NCBI GenBank assembly: GCA_019192545.1
Contig: JAHCMI010000089.1
Location: 1-32,944, forward strand
DNA length: 32,944 nucleotides
DNA from: Rivularia sp. MS3
GTDB lineage: Bacteria; Cyanobacteriota; Cyanobacteriia; Cyanobacteriales; Nostocaceae
Direction of reading: 5' to 3'
The position numbers and the translations under genes were made by a program. The stretch's first letter is position 1. The number at the start of each line of letters is the position of its first letter. Below the pieces are notes generated by a model. That model was not told the DNA's origin. It saw nothing but the letters and a program-made list of their open reading frames with translations, and searched no databases. Of the stretch, positions 1 through 8,608 are shown piece by piece.

Positions 1-359
1 CTGCCGACTGCCTAAAAACGACTACTTAAATAGCATACCAAGTGCTGAAGAACCTTATTTTTACCTGTATAAGTATAAATATTGTAAAAGATAGGTGTTT
101 CTGACTTTACAAAGTTAAAGTAAAGTATTTATAGGGATAGACATTAAGTATAAATATAATTATATACCCTCAAAAATCAAATATTTCGGCAATATTGAGA
201 TGTTTGCTTAATCTCAGCAGTATTTCAGTTAATCTAAATATATAAGTATCTATATTAACAATTAAAGTATTAGTAAAATCTCTAATATGATTATTTGCTA
301 TATAAAGAATTACACTTAAAATAATTTCAGATATAAGATGAGTATTCCGCTTTATATTG
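1..359. other. AT-rich leading intergenic region, no gene seen
   Basis: No convincing coding region, RNA gene or repeat was seen here. A reverse-strand open frame at 170-415 overlaps the start of the glycosyltransferase gene and has AT-driven composition, so it is not called. The region presumably carries the promoter of the downstream glycosyltransferase, but no clear -35/-10 pair or Shine-Dalgarno was identified. Confidence 0.5.
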
Positions 360-1463
360 ATGAAAATATTACATGTTTTAAACGATGTTCGTGAAATAGG
401 TAACGGCATTGTCAATGTTGCTGTAGATATTGCTTGCTTGCAAGCTAAAAATGGTCATGATGTTGCTGTGGCTTCTGATGGTGGAGAATATGAAATACTT
501 TTGAGTAAATATGGCGTTAAGCATTATCATCTAAATCAAAAAAGAACACCGTTGAATATTTTAAAGGCAGGAATGATTTATAGGAGGATTATCAAAGATT
601 TTCAGCCAGATATCGTTCATGCTCATATGATGACGGGAATAGTATTAGCGAGTCTTTTAAAAGTTATAAATAATTATGGTTTAGTTTCAACGGTACATAA
701 CGAATTTAAGCGCGAAAGTATACTAATGGGTTTAGCCGATAGGGTAATTGCTGTAAGTCAAGCTGTAGCCCAAAGTATGAAAAACAAAGGTGTTACGTCT
801 GACAAGTTACGGGTTGTTTGTAATGGAACTTTGGGAAGTCCCCGTAAGCCTGAAGAGGAGAAACGCCAATACTTACAGCTACCGCATCCAGCAATTTTAA
901 CTGTGGCCGGGATGTATCAACGTAAAGGTATTGCCGATTTAATAGAGGCTTTCGATAAAGTTGCCGATTTATTTCCTCAATATCATCTTTATATTGTAGG
1001 AAATGGCCCGGATAAACAGGTTTTTGAAGCCCAAGCAAAACAGTTAAATACTGCAAATCGAATTCATTTTGAAGGTTATCAACCGCAGCCGCAACGCTAT
1101 TTAAACTCTTGTGATGTTTTTATTTTAGCTTCTTTGCGAGACCCCTGCCCGTTAGTAATTTCTGAAGCACGTCAAGCAGGCTGTGCAATTATTGCCACTG
1201 ATGTTGATGGGATTCCCGAAGCTTTGGATTATGGTGAAGCTGGGCTTTTGGTACCGGTAAAAGATAGTCAGGCTTTAGCAGATACGTTAACAAAGTTGCT
1301 TAACGATCCAGATACTTTAAAGGATTGGAAAAATAGAGCCAGTCATAATATAGAGCGTTTGCATGTTAACCGAGTGCATCAAGAAATTTTGGCAGTTTAT
1401 CAAGAGTTAGCACAAGTTCAAGTTAGAAATTCTCAAATATCTCTGGGGGTTGGTAATAGGTAA
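360..1463 (+). CDS. GT4-family glycosyltransferase (GT-B fold)
   Basis: Predicted glycosyltransferase of family 4, about 367 residues, transferring a sugar from an activated donor to a lipid- or polysaccharide-linked acceptor at the cytoplasmic face of the membrane. The N-terminal Rossmann half begins MKILHVLND, followed by a glycine-rich acceptor loop (about residues 10-18). The C-terminal half holds the donor site, with the phosphate-binding RKG at 188-190 and DPCPLVISE at 261-269. That is the EX7E position with Asp replacing the first Glu, a variation to note. ATG at 360 is chosen; a TTG lies one codon upstream and no strong Shine-Dalgarno is visible. The last residues (GVGNR) and the stop are encoded by a 7-base tandem repeat, so the natural C-terminus may have been altered. 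No other polysaccharide genes are adjacent, so the product is unknown. Confidence 0.85.
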   Translation: MKILHVLNDVREIGNGIVNVAVDIACLQAKNGHDVAVASDGGEYEILLSKYGVKHYHLNQKRTPLNILKAGMIYRRIIKDFQPDIVHAHMMTGIVLASLLKVINNYGLVSTVHNEFKRESILMGLADRVIAVSQAVAQSMKNKGVTSDKLRVVCNGTLGSPRKPEEEKRQYLQLPHPAILTVAGMYQRKGIADLIEAFDKVADLFPQYHLYIVGNGPDKQVFEAQAKQLNTANRIHFEGYQPQPQRYLNSCDVFILASLRDPCPLVISEARQAGCAIIATDVDGIPEALDYGEAGLLVPVKDSQALADTLTKLLNDPDTLKDWKNRASHNIERLHVNRVHQEILAVYQELAQVQVRNSQISLGVGNR

Positions 1464-1474
1464 TAGGTAATAAC
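1450..1474. repeat. STRR: tandem GGTAATA heptamers over the glycosyltransferase stop codon
   Basis: Three head-to-tail copies of GGTAATA run through the stop codon of the glycosyltransferase gene. This is the heptameric short tandem repeat class typical of filamentous cyanobacteria. Confidence 0.8.
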
Positions 1475-1490
1475 AATTTTTGATAGTTTG

Positions 1491-1530
1491 GGGTTATATA
1501 GTAAGTTCTCAACCGAACTTTTTATAACCC
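1491..1530. terminator. Bipartite hairpin between convergent genes (likely bidirectional terminator)
   Basis: Outer stem GGGTTATA (1491-1498) pairs perfectly with TATAACCC (1523-1530). Inner stem AAGTTC (1503-1508) pairs perfectly with GAACTT (1515-1520) around the 6-nt loop TCAACC. It lies between the stop codons of the glycosyltransferase (+) and the RND pump (-), where a shared terminator is expected. There is no long U-tract, so the mechanism is inferred from position and stem strength. Confidence 0.6.
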
Positions 1531-1580
1531 TTATAAACATCCCATTTTGGAAAATAGTCAAGACAGTGAGCAGTTAACAA

Positions 1581-4500
1581 TTACCAATTATCAGCAAACA
1601 AATCATGTAGAAAAATATAAAAACAAGGAATAATAAATAAAGTCACTGCTGTCGCTAAAGATAAACCTGAAAAAACTACAACGCCTAAAGGCTGTAAAAA
1701 TTCCGAACCTTCACCAATTCCTAACGCTAAGGGAAACATTCCCAAAACTGTGGTGATTGTAGTCATTAATATGGGACGCAATCTTTGCGGTGCTGCTTTT
1801 AATATGGCTGTAGCGCGATCGCAATGTTGGCTTTGACGAATTTGATTTGCTAATTCCACCATCACAATAGCGTTATTAACTACAATTCCTACCAGTAAAA
1901 CTGCACCAACTATTACCGTTGCACCGATGGCTGTTTGAGTCATATAAAGACCGAAAATACCCCCAGCTAAGGCAAGAGGCATGGTAAACATAATAACCAA
2001 GGGGTCAACAAGGGAGTTATATTGTACTGCCATGACAACAAAGACTAAAAACACGGCTAATCCCCCCAACAGCCAAAGCGAATTTTGTAATTGTTGATTG
2101 GATTGAGCGCTATAACTGGGTAATACGCGCACCCCTGGCGGTAATTCTAAATTATCGATAACGTTATTAACTTGAGCTAAGGCTTGACTTAAGTTTGCAC
2201 CTTCACTTAAATTACCGGCAATAATAAATACTTGACGCTGATTTATGCGTTGAATTTCTCCCGGTGCCTTATCTTTAACGATAGTTGCCACATCACTCAA
2301 ACGCACTTGATAATTATCGTTAACAAATAAAGGCAGTCTTTCAAGTTGTGAAGTTGTTTGCACGGATGCTTCATCCAACTGTACTCGTACATCTACTAAA
2401 CGGTTGCCTCGCTGTAATTGAGTGGGTACGCTTCCTTGAATTGCCGTAGCAATGGTATCTCCAATATCTTCAGTTGTTAAACCTAACGCTGCGATTCTTT
2501 GCCAATCGGGACGAATTTGTATTTCTGGTTGCGGTTTATCAGCATCTGGACGAAATCTTGCAGATTTTACTTGCTCATCTAAAGCTTGGAGTACTATATC
2601 CCCAGCTTTTTCTAAACTTTCTTGATTCTCCCCTTGCAGAATAATATCGATATCGGCACCGCGCACGGGTGAATTATTCAAAATTAAACCCCGCACTCTA
2701 CCGGGGAAAAGACGCAGACGAATTCCGGCTAAATTCAGCTTGTTAAATTCTTGATTTACTTTCTCGACATAAGCTTCTATATCTGTACCCGATTTTAAGG
2801 TAATATTGCTAGAGCTTCTTAAAGGATTTTCGATAGTGGTGCTGCTGAAGATAAAACCACCGACAGTTGAAAATACATATGCGGTTTCCGGTTGTTTGAG
2901 AAGAATAGAGTCAACAGCAACCATTACTTTCTGATTGGTTTCTAAAGTTGTACCGGGAGGAAAAGAAGCGAATAAAATAGCTCTGCCGGTATTAATCCTA
3001 GGTAAAATCTCTTTGGGTATTTGCGGTATCATCCACAAACAACTACCGCACAGAAACAGAATAGTTACAAGAATAGTTAGTAAGCGAAACTGGACTATAT
3101 TACGCAGCAAATTACCGTATGCTCTTGTCGCCGCTTCAAAACGATGATTAAATTCTTTGAAAAACCAAAATTGATTAACTTTACTAGAATAACGCCAAGC
3201 TAACATTCGAGAAGTCATCATCGGCACTACTGTAACCGCAATTAATATAGAAGCCGCTACTGCGAAGCTGATAGTTAAAATTAATTCGTTAAATAACAGC
3301 GAAATCAATCCACCAACTAATAAAAACGGTAATACTACAACTAAGTTGGTACTTGTAGAAGCAATTAAAGCAGATTCAACTTCCCGACTGCTTTTTTCAG
3401 CTTGCTTTAAGAAATTGAACCCGAAGGGGGCATTGGGCATTGAAGTTAATAATGAGGAGTTAGGAGTTAAGCATTCTAAATTATCTCCCCTTCTCCTTAT
3501 CTCCCCCTCTCCCCATCTCCCCATCTCCTCATCTCCCCATCTCCTTTTCTCCCCATCCCCCATGCCCAATTCCCCATGCCCATAATTCATTCCCTTAGCG
3601 ATATTTTCTAGCATGACGATGGAGTTATCAACGACGATACCAACTCCTAACGCCAAACCACCCAAACTGAAAACGTTTAAGGATAAACCAAAGACTCCCA
3701 TTAAAATAATTGCAGCTAAAGTTGCTAGAGGAATTGCAATTACGATAATAAAAGTTTGTCTGAGGGAGCCTAAAAATAGTAATACTGCTACAGCAGCTAG
3801 TAAAGTACCGATTAATCCCGATGCGGTAACGTTATTTATAGAATTACGGATAAATTGCGATTCATCTAAAGTGGTTGTCATTATAGTTTCTTCGGGAATA
3901 ATTCCAGATTTTTTAAGCTCTGCAATTTGTTGTTTAACCCCATCAACAACATTTATCGTATTGGCATCTGGCTGTTTTTGAATGCTGATTTTTACTGCTG
4001 GCTGCTTGTTTAATAAAACAGAAATTCTTTGTAGCTCCGTATCATCAATGACTTGAGCAAAATCTCGCAGGTAAATAGTTTGAGATATATCAGCATTAGG
4101 AGAATTTATCCTAAAAGCAAGATTTTTTATTTCTTCAGCATCCTGAAAACGCCCAACTGTACGAGTTAAAGCTTCGGAATTTTCTCCTAAAATTCTTCCG
4201 CCAGAAATATCCTGATTGCGATTTCTTAATTCATCGAGTACGTCAGTTAAACCTATACCCAAAGCCTGCAAGCGATTTAAATCAACGTTAACTCTAATTT
4301 CTTCCTCAACTCCCCCGGAAACATCAACCCCCGCAACTCCCGCTACTACGCCTAATTCTCTTGCTAATTCTTCTTCTGCAAATACTCGTAAATCAACTCC
4401 TTGCTTTGAAGGTGAAGTTAAAGCAAATTCATAAACTGGTGATTGAGAAGGATCGTATTTAAATATGCGGGGTGATTCAATAGTATCTGGCAGTCTACCT

Positions 4501-4847
4501 CTAGCTCGATTAAATGCCGCAGTGGTATCATTAAGAGCTTGGTCAATATTTCCCCCTGGTTGAAAATATAAATTCAAGCTAATTCTGCCTTCACGAGTTT
4601 GAGAATAAACCTGTATGACTCCCTCAGTGGCAGCAAAAGCTGATTCTAAAGGTTTAGTAACTTCGTCAACCGCTACTTTTGGAGAAACCCCCCTGATTTC
4701 CACCCGCACGCCAATGCGTGGATAGGTAATTGATGGTAATAAATCTACTGGCAATCTAACAATAAAAAATACACCTAAAACAATTACTGCCAAGGTTAAC
4801 ATTAGAGTGCCGATGTGTCTGCGGATGGAAATTGTGCTGATAGACAT
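1581..4847 (-). CDS. RND (AcrB/HAE1-type) efflux transporter, inner-membrane pump
   Basis: Proton-driven inner-membrane pump of the RND superfamily, expected to work as a trimer with the membrane-fusion lipoprotein encoded just upstream in the same operon (54-72 nt gap, depending on start). The first helix follows MSISTISIRRHIG. Two large periplasmic loops and about twelve membrane segments are evident. The fourth helix carries the GIVVDNSIVMLENI signature, with the first proton-relay Asp kept and Asn at the second position. The C-terminal half repeats the fold and ends FIIPCFYIFLHDLFADNW. ATG at 4847 is preferred; a longer start at 4865 only adds residues encoded by a C-rich repeat. A segment of about 55 residues (about 420-475) is an in-frame insertion of intergenic-type repeat DNA in a cytoplasmic loop, making the protein longer (1088 aa) than usual. 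Substrate unknown. Confidence 0.92.
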   Translation of the reverse strand: MSISTISIRRHIGTLMLTLAVIVLGVFFIVRLPVDLLPSITYPRIGVRVEIRGVSPKVAVDEVTKPLESAFAATEGVIQVYSQTREGRISLNLYFQPGGNIDQALNDTTAAFNRARGRLPDTIESPRIFKYDPSQSPVYEFALTSPSKQGVDLRVFAEEELARELGVVAGVAGVDVSGGVEEEIRVNVDLNRLQALGIGLTDVLDELRNRNQDISGGRILGENSEALTRTVGRFQDAEEIKNLAFRINSPNADISQTIYLRDFAQVIDDTELQRISVLLNKQPAVKISIQKQPDANTINVVDGVKQQIAELKKSGIIPEETIMTTTLDESQFIRNSINNVTASGLIGTLLAAVAVLLFLGSLRQTFIIVIAIPLATLAAIILMGVFGLSLNVFSLGGLALGVGIVVDNSIVMLENIAKGMNYGHGELGMGDGEKRRWGDEEMGRWGEGEIRRRGDNLECLTPNSSLLTSMPNAPFGFNFLKQAEKSSREVESALIASTSTNLVVVLPFLLVGGLISLLFNELILTISFAVAASILIAVTVVPMMTSRMLAWRYSSKVNQFWFFKEFNHRFEAATRAYGNLLRNIVQFRLLTILVTILFLCGSCLWMIPQIPKEILPRINTGRAILFASFPPGTTLETNQKVMVAVDSILLKQPETAYVFSTVGGFIFSSTTIENPLRSSSNITLKSGTDIEAYVEKVNQEFNKLNLAGIRLRLFPGRVRGLILNNSPVRGADIDIILQGENQESLEKAGDIVLQALDEQVKSARFRPDADKPQPEIQIRPDWQRIAALGLTTEDIGDTIATAIQGSVPTQLQRGNRLVDVRVQLDEASVQTTSQLERLPLFVNDNYQVRLSDVATIVKDKAPGEIQRINQRQVFIIAGNLSEGANLSQALAQVNNVIDNLELPPGVRVLPSYSAQSNQQLQNSLWLLGGLAVFLVFVVMAVQYNSLVDPLVIMFTMPLALAGGIFGLYMTQTAIGATVIVGAVLLVGIVVNNAIVMVELANQIRQSQHCDRATAILKAAPQRLRPILMTTITTVLGMFPLALGIGEGSEFLQPLGVVVFSGLSLATAVTLFIIPCFYIFLHDLFADNW
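1815..1822. repeat. HIP1 site (GCGATCGC), one of at least ten in the window
   Basis: Perfect GCGATCGC octamers also occur at 5969, 6969, 8274, 16500, 18771, 21031, 23357, 24660 and 29857 (start positions). Most lie inside genes. The high density is a cyanobacterial genome signature. Confidence 0.9.
3420..3592. repeat. Intergenic-type STRR cassette translated inside the RND pump gene
   Basis: Three repeat types sit side by side: GGGCATTG-type units (about 3428-3440 and 3560-3582), GGAGTTA heptamers (about 3453-3470), and a C-rich run of CTCCCCAT-type units (about 3487-3558). The same unit types fill spacers elsewhere in this window (for example 30192-30299 and 32863-32944). Here they are read in frame as a Gly/Glu/Arg-rich loop between conserved RND sequence ending ENIAKGM and resuming near KQAEKSSREVESALIAS. 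Confidence 0.85.
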
Positions 4848-4919
4848 GGTTGGGGAATGGGGCATTGGGAGAGGGGGAAGAGGGGGGAAGAAAATTATTA
4901 TCTTACGACTTACTACTTA
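4848..4919. repeat. C-rich and ACTTACT-type repeats in the efflux operon spacer
   Basis: The short spacer between the membrane-fusion protein and the pump is made almost entirely of repeats. It holds G-rich units on the plus strand (4849-4890) and CTTACTA-type heptamers (about 4905-4930). The latter run into the stop codon of the membrane-fusion gene. No Shine-Dalgarno is visible upstream of the pump ATG. Confidence 0.7.
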
Positions 4920-6317
4920 CTACTCATTACTCTTTGTTTCTGAAAGAATAGATAAACGTACATTTTCACCATCTTTTAAAGGTTTGCCACTTCTGACTAC
5001 ATAGGATTCTCCTGGCTGCAATCCCGATAAAACTTCTATTTTCCCGTCTGCTTTATCCCCTAAGATGACATTCCTGGCTTCTACTTTCTTTTTATTTTCG
5101 TCTTCTACAACGACAAATATTTTACCTTGAAGATTGGAACCTAATTTATCTTCTGTTTGAATTGCTCTGATGGGTACCACAATTTGCTGCCTAAGTGTAT
5201 CCTGAAAGTTGACTCTTGCTAATAAACCGCTACCAATTTTATTCTCAATATTGGGAATTACTATTTCTACAGGTATTAAACGAGCAGTTGAATTAGCTGC
5301 TGGTGAAATGCGTTTTAAAGTACCTACATATTTTTTGTTGGGATAAGCATCTAATAAAACTTTTACAGACTGTCCAATTTTCAGTTTTCCTAACTCTAAT
5401 TCTGAAACTTGAACCTCTATTTTTACCTTACTAAAGTCGCCAATTTTAATGATTTCATTACCGGGTTGAACTAAATTACCCGGCTCAATAATTTTTTCTA
5501 AAACTACACCTGCAATCGGAGATGTTAATTTGGCATAACTTTTACGCTCTTTGGCTTGAGCTACTACCGCTTTCTGTGCAACTACTCTTCCTTTGGCAGC
5601 AGCTACTGCTTGACGCTCGGTTTGCACTTGTTTTTCTGCTAAACGCAGGGCTTTTGCTGCTGTTTGGGCTTCGGTACGACTTTGCTCTGCTAGTTGTTGA
5701 GCTATTGCACCCTCAGATAATAATTTTTGCTGTCTTTGAGCATCTGAGGTAGCTTGCTGCAATTGTATTCGCGCTGTTTCTACTTCCGTTAAAGCGTTAC
5801 TAACTTGAGTATTTGCTCTGGCTACTTCTGAATTTAGGGCTGCTAATTCTGCTTCTGCTTTATTTAACGAACTTTTTAGTAAGGAATCATCAATTAATCC
5901 CACAATATAACCTTGAGAAACCTTGTCTCCTACGTCTACATTCAGCGCTAATAATTGCCCTTCTATTTGCGATCGCACTGATATTTTACGGTATGGCAGG
6001 GTGGTTCCAATATAAGATATTTGCTTGTCTAATTGTGCTTTTTTAGCAATAGCTGTATCGACGGCAGTTACTCCACCACGACGTTTAGATGTGGCTTGTG
6101 CGGTTTCTTTGGGTGCTGAATCACAACTGGCAATTAATAAACTTATTGCTAAATGAAACCCACATAAAATTGAACTAGAACGTAATAGACTATTTTTCGT
6201 TTTTGTTAATAGTTTATTTTCCAATATATTTTCTATATAAAAACATTGTTTTATCTTTGTATTCTCTTTTTTTAAAACTTGTTTTGCAAGGTTGAAATGC
6301 TGTCTTTGATTGTACAT
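4920..6317 (-). CDS. RND efflux periplasmic adaptor (membrane-fusion) lipoprotein
   Basis: Periplasmic adaptor linking the RND pump to an outer-membrane channel. The N-terminus has a positive stretch, then a hydrophobic segment ending in a lipobox LIASC with Cys65 as the predicted lipid-modified residue. A half-lipoyl motif follows, then a long Ala/Gln/Glu-rich alpha-helical hairpin (about residues 125-250), the second lipoyl half (SPIAGVVLEKIIEPGNLVQPG) and beta-barrel/membrane-proximal domains. It is first in a two-gene operon with the pump downstream. The N-terminal extension before the hydrophobic segment (about 50 residues) is long for a lipoprotein signal, but no better in-frame start was found. 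The last codons (SNE, stop) lie within a heptameric repeat. No outer-membrane TolC-like gene is adjacent. Confidence 0.9.
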   Translation of the reverse strand: MYNQRQHFNLAKQVLKKENTKIKQCFYIENILENKLLTKTKNSLLRSSSILCGFHLAISLLIASCDSAPKETAQATSKRRGGVTAVDTAIAKKAQLDKQISYIGTTLPYRKISVRSQIEGQLLALNVDVGDKVSQGYIVGLIDDSLLKSSLNKAEAELAALNSEVARANTQVSNALTEVETARIQLQQATSDAQRQQKLLSEGAIAQQLAEQSRTEAQTAAKALRLAEKQVQTERQAVAAAKGRVVAQKAVVAQAKERKSYAKLTSPIAGVVLEKIIEPGNLVQPGNEIIKIGDFSKVKIEVQVSELELGKLKIGQSVKVLLDAYPNKKYVGTLKRISPAANSTARLIPVEIVIPNIENKIGSGLLARVNFQDTLRQQIVVPIRAIQTEDKLGSNLQGKIFVVVEDENKKKVEARNVILGDKADGKIEVLSGLQPGESYVVRSGKPLKDGENVRLSILSETKSNE

Positions 6318-6833
6318 TATTTTCTAATTTATTATTTAACTCGACCTGCATTCCTTATTTACAAAAACTTATAATATACCATTTTTTTTTTACTAACAGA
6401 ACATATACAAAAGATATGACTGCTCGTGCAAAATTAAACAGCAAATTCTACTTACATTATCTCAAACATCCCTAAATAAAATACAAGTATTTTCTGTTAA
6501 AAAATATTTTTCTATACTTCTATACAATTTACTTGCAAATTATTTTATACACCAGGTGTAATTATAAACCGAGTATTAGATAGTTAATCTTTTCTTGAAC
6601 CTATAATCTGTCTAAAGATATAAAATTTTTTATTTGTGCATTTTTTGCCTCTTACCAATCTACGGCGACGCAGGCTTAATCCTTAATTCTTTCTCAACAT
6701 TTAAATAGGCTGCATTGTATACCATATATCAATAATTTACAAAATATAACGTTAATCTTAAGATATATTACATAATCTGGTATTTACAGTCCACATAGTG
6801 TATTCAAAAGCAACTGAATGAGGAAATGAACCA
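6318..6833. other. AT-rich divergent intergenic region between efflux operon and CpcS-like gene
   Basis: This spacer of about 516 nt should carry the promoters of both the efflux operon (-) and the lyase-like gene (+). It is very AT-rich, with one conspicuous short palindrome (6548-6560) listed separately. No small gene, tRNA or terminator was recognised. Confidence 0.5.
6548..6560. promoter_or_regulatory. Perfect palindrome TACACC-A-GGTGTA, candidate operator
   Basis: A 6-bp perfect inverted repeat with a 1-bp centre lies midway in the divergent spacer upstream of the efflux operon. Efflux operons are commonly controlled by local repressors binding such palindromes, but no repressor gene is adjacent. 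Its role is inference only. Confidence 0.3.
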
Positions 6834-7367
6834 GTGACTCTAAACAAACTGATACAGATAGCAGAATCAAGCTTTATTACTGATTTTTTCCGGGAATCAG
6901 TTGGTGAATGGAGTTCCGAGCGGCGCTTCTACACTTTACCGGATGGGGAAATCAAAGAATTTGAAAGCGCGATCGCAGTTAAATTTTTAGAGGCGGGATG
7001 CGATGAATTACTACGTCTGGCTCGGATACATAACTTATCGAGTAAAGAAAGTTTAATTTGCGGTACGCAAGTGACATGGGAAAGCATTAATACGATGACA
7101 GGCAAAAAACAATCCCAAGGTTCGACTTTATTTGGCGCTTTAGGGGATAAATTGTACCGCGACTTCGGTTACGATACCTCTAAACCAGTTACTGCCGAGT
7201 ACTATTTACCAAATGCCAAAACTTTGTGTTTGCGTACCGAATATAACGATTGCCTGTTTGAAGAAGAATTAAAATTAATTGGCGAGAAATACCGTACTCG
7301 TCAAACCGTGAAAACTTGTGCTGGGCAACAAATTATGATTGGGCAGGCTTTGGAAAAGCGGGTTTAA
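6834..7367 (+). CDS. CpcS/CpeS-family phycobiliprotein lyase
   Basis: About 177 residues resembling the CpcS/CpeS/CpcU chromophore lyases. These small lipocalin-like beta-barrel proteins attach phycocyanobilin (or related bilins) to a conserved cysteine of phycobiliproteins in the cytoplasm. The recognisable opening is FFRESVGEWSSERRFYTL (residues about 18-35), then the barrel strands and a C-terminal IGQALEKR. Family features visible are the SVGEW turn, TEYNDCLFEEELKLIGEKYRTRQT, and a length close to the family norm. The start is GTG at 6834, preceded by GAGG about ten bases upstream; no better ATG exists in frame. Subtype (CpcS versus CpeS/CpcU) and target subunit cannot be told from sequence alone, and no phycobiliprotein structural gene is in the window. 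Confidence 0.8.
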   Translation: MTLNKLIQIAESSFITDFFRESVGEWSSERRFYTLPDGEIKEFESAIAVKFLEAGCDELLRLARIHNLSSKESLICGTQVTWESINTMTGKKQSQGSTLFGALGDKLYRDFGYDTSKPVTAEYYLPNAKTLCLRTEYNDCLFEEELKLIGEKYRTRQTVKTCAGQQIMIGQALEKRV

Positions 7368-7458
7368 GTGCCGATAGGTGACTATTAGTAGCTCAAAGCT
7401 GCAAATTTTAGCTTTATCAACGATATTTACCTGTATAAGTTAAAGTTTGTATTGTTAA

Positions 7459-7830
7459 TTGCTGTTAAAAATTACCAACGTGGAAAACTTAGAGTCAGCA
7501 CCAATTTTAATCATCCTTATCTACCTAGTTTTACAGACATTATTTAACTTGGTGGTAAGAAGCCTATTGGTTGTGGGTTCAATTATCGTTATCAAACGGG
7601 TGTCTAAGTGGTACAGTTGGTGCTTGTTTATTAGTAGTATTATTTTTCTCATCTGCTACATCCCAACTGCTGCAATAGTTTCTTTCGTTTTAGCTAGGAA
7701 TTTCAGTCCACAGCAGTACGCTCTGTTTTTTACAGTTGTACAAATATTCAAGGAGTTGGCATTACTTATATTTGGAGTTGGTTTTATTGGGTTAAGCCGT
7801 CAATTCAATCGCAATCAATCGCGTCGTTGA
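7459..7830 (+). CDS. Small hypothetical membrane protein
   Basis: A 123-residue protein, mostly hydrophobic, with three probable membrane-spanning segments (roughly residues 16-46, 50-78 and 85-112) and a basic tail ending SRQFNRNQSRR, suggesting a cytoplasmic C-terminus. No family is recognised. There is no in-frame ATG near the start. TTG at 7459 gives the full frame, and GTG at 7480 is an alternative that removes seven residues. It lies 91 nt downstream of the lyase-like gene and could be co-transcribed with it. Coding status is supported only by length and coherent hydrophobic segments. Confidence 0.5.
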   Translation: MLLKITNVENLESAPILIILIYLVLQTLFNLVVRSLLVVGSIIVIKRVSKWYSWCLFISSIIFLICYIPTAAIVSFVLARNFSPQQYALFFTVVQIFKELALLIFGVGFIGLSRQFNRNQSRR

Positions 7831-7887
7831 GAAAAAGCCGAAGTCCCATCTTGACATTTAATTAATTCTTGTCTACTATTAAATGTG

Positions 7888-8061
7888 AAACGAGAAAGTC
7901 ATCGGCTATATCAATTTAAAGGTTGAATAGCTTAATTAAGTTTTATTTAAAATTTAATATTATATATATGACCTAAAAGCGTTGCGCTGTTAGGTTTATT
8001 TTGCTATATATGTACGGGGAATAAAAATTTTAGGTAGATAAAACCGGCGACTTTCTCGTTT
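7888..8061. repeat. Imperfect terminal inverted repeat flanking about 140 bp (MITE-like?)
   Basis: AAACGAGAAAGTC at about 7888-7900 is matched by its complement GACTTTCTCGTTT at 8049-8061, and pairing continues into CGG (about 16 of 18 positions). A smaller hairpin lies between the arms. No flanking target-site duplication was found, so a mobile-element origin is only a suggestion. Confidence 0.4.
7971..7995. repeat. Compact hairpin
   Basis: Stem ACCTAA/TTAGGT encloses a second stem AGCG/CGCT with a 3-nt loop TTG; the two stems are separated by one A-G mismatch. TTTATTTTG follows. It lies 140 nt past the stop of the small membrane protein and could be a weak terminator or part of the surrounding inverted-repeat element. 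Confidence 0.4.
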
Positions 8062-8356
8062 TCCGTTGCTGAGTTTCTACCTTCTTAACCGCCGCAAATA
8101 TGATTGAAGGAGGTAATTTTAATTTTGTTAATCTATTTCAAACTCGTTAAAGAAGTCCAAAACAGGTTTACATACTCCCAACTTATAGCCGGTAGGGGAA
8201 TTAACATCCTGTAAAGATGCAATCATTAGCTAAATAGATACTACCATTATTTGCGAACAGTGCTGTAAGTGTTGCGATCGCTTAAAAATTCAACACTTCA
8301 GTTTCTGCTGAAAAATTAACTATTACCGATTCGTTCAAAGTTATTAAGGTGAGAGA

Positions 8357-8569
8357 ATGATTAATCAAATAGCCTTTGTAATCTTATTTCTCTACGTTCG
8401 TTCATTTGAATTCTCGAAATATCCTCAATTTGGTTATAGAAAAAGAGATTCACAACCCGATGATGAATTAAGTATAGATAAGATAAGTCGGAAACAGCAA
8501 AAACATTTTTTAGATAAACAGCATCAAGTAGAGGCTAGATACTTTCTAGAGAGACGAACATTTTTATAA
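8357..8569 (+). CDS. Small hypothetical protein (uncertain)
   Basis: A possible 70-residue protein with ATG preceded by AAGGTGAGAGA, which contains a plausible ribosome-binding site. The N-terminal 16 residues are hydrophobic (IAFVILFLYV); the rest is highly charged and rich in Lys, Arg, Gln and Asp. No family is recognised. It sits in a stretch of decayed sequence and is followed after 40 nt by a strong inverted repeat (8609-8654). It may be a real small membrane-anchored protein or a remnant. Confidence 0.3.
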   Translation: MINQIAFVILFLYVRSFEFSKYPQFGYRKRDSQPDDELSIDKISRKQQKHFLDKQHQVEARYFLERRTFL

Positions 8570-8608
8570 GGACATAAATATTTCGTACTCGTTTTCAAAA
8601 CATAATGG

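Larger units (their letters stand above)
7831..8356. other. Gene-poor region with several inverted repeats
   Basis: No convincing gene was seen. The stretch holds an imperfect 18-bp inverted repeat about 155 bp apart (7888-7905 and 8044-8061), a compact hairpin (7971-7995) and one HIP1 site (8274-8281). A good GGAGG at about 8110 precedes only very short frames (15-30 codons), which are not called. Confidence 0.5.

Noticed and set aside
170-415. Reverse-strand 81-codon frame at the window start
   Set aside because: It overlaps the start of the glycosyltransferase gene, its composition is AT-driven, and no ribosome-binding site or family resemblance was seen.
3346-3585. Plus-strand frame rich in Pro/Ser over the RND insert
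   Set aside because: Antisense reading of the C-rich repeat; no independent support for a gene.
64-7440. Shared 14-mer TTACCTGTATAAGT upstream of the glycosyltransferase and of the small membrane protein
   Set aside because: One 14-base match is expected by chance in an AT-rich 33-kb window, and the flanks do not match.
8110-8215. GGAGG followed by 15- and 30-codon frames
   Set aside because: The ribosome-binding-like site is good, but the frames are too short and featureless to support a gene.
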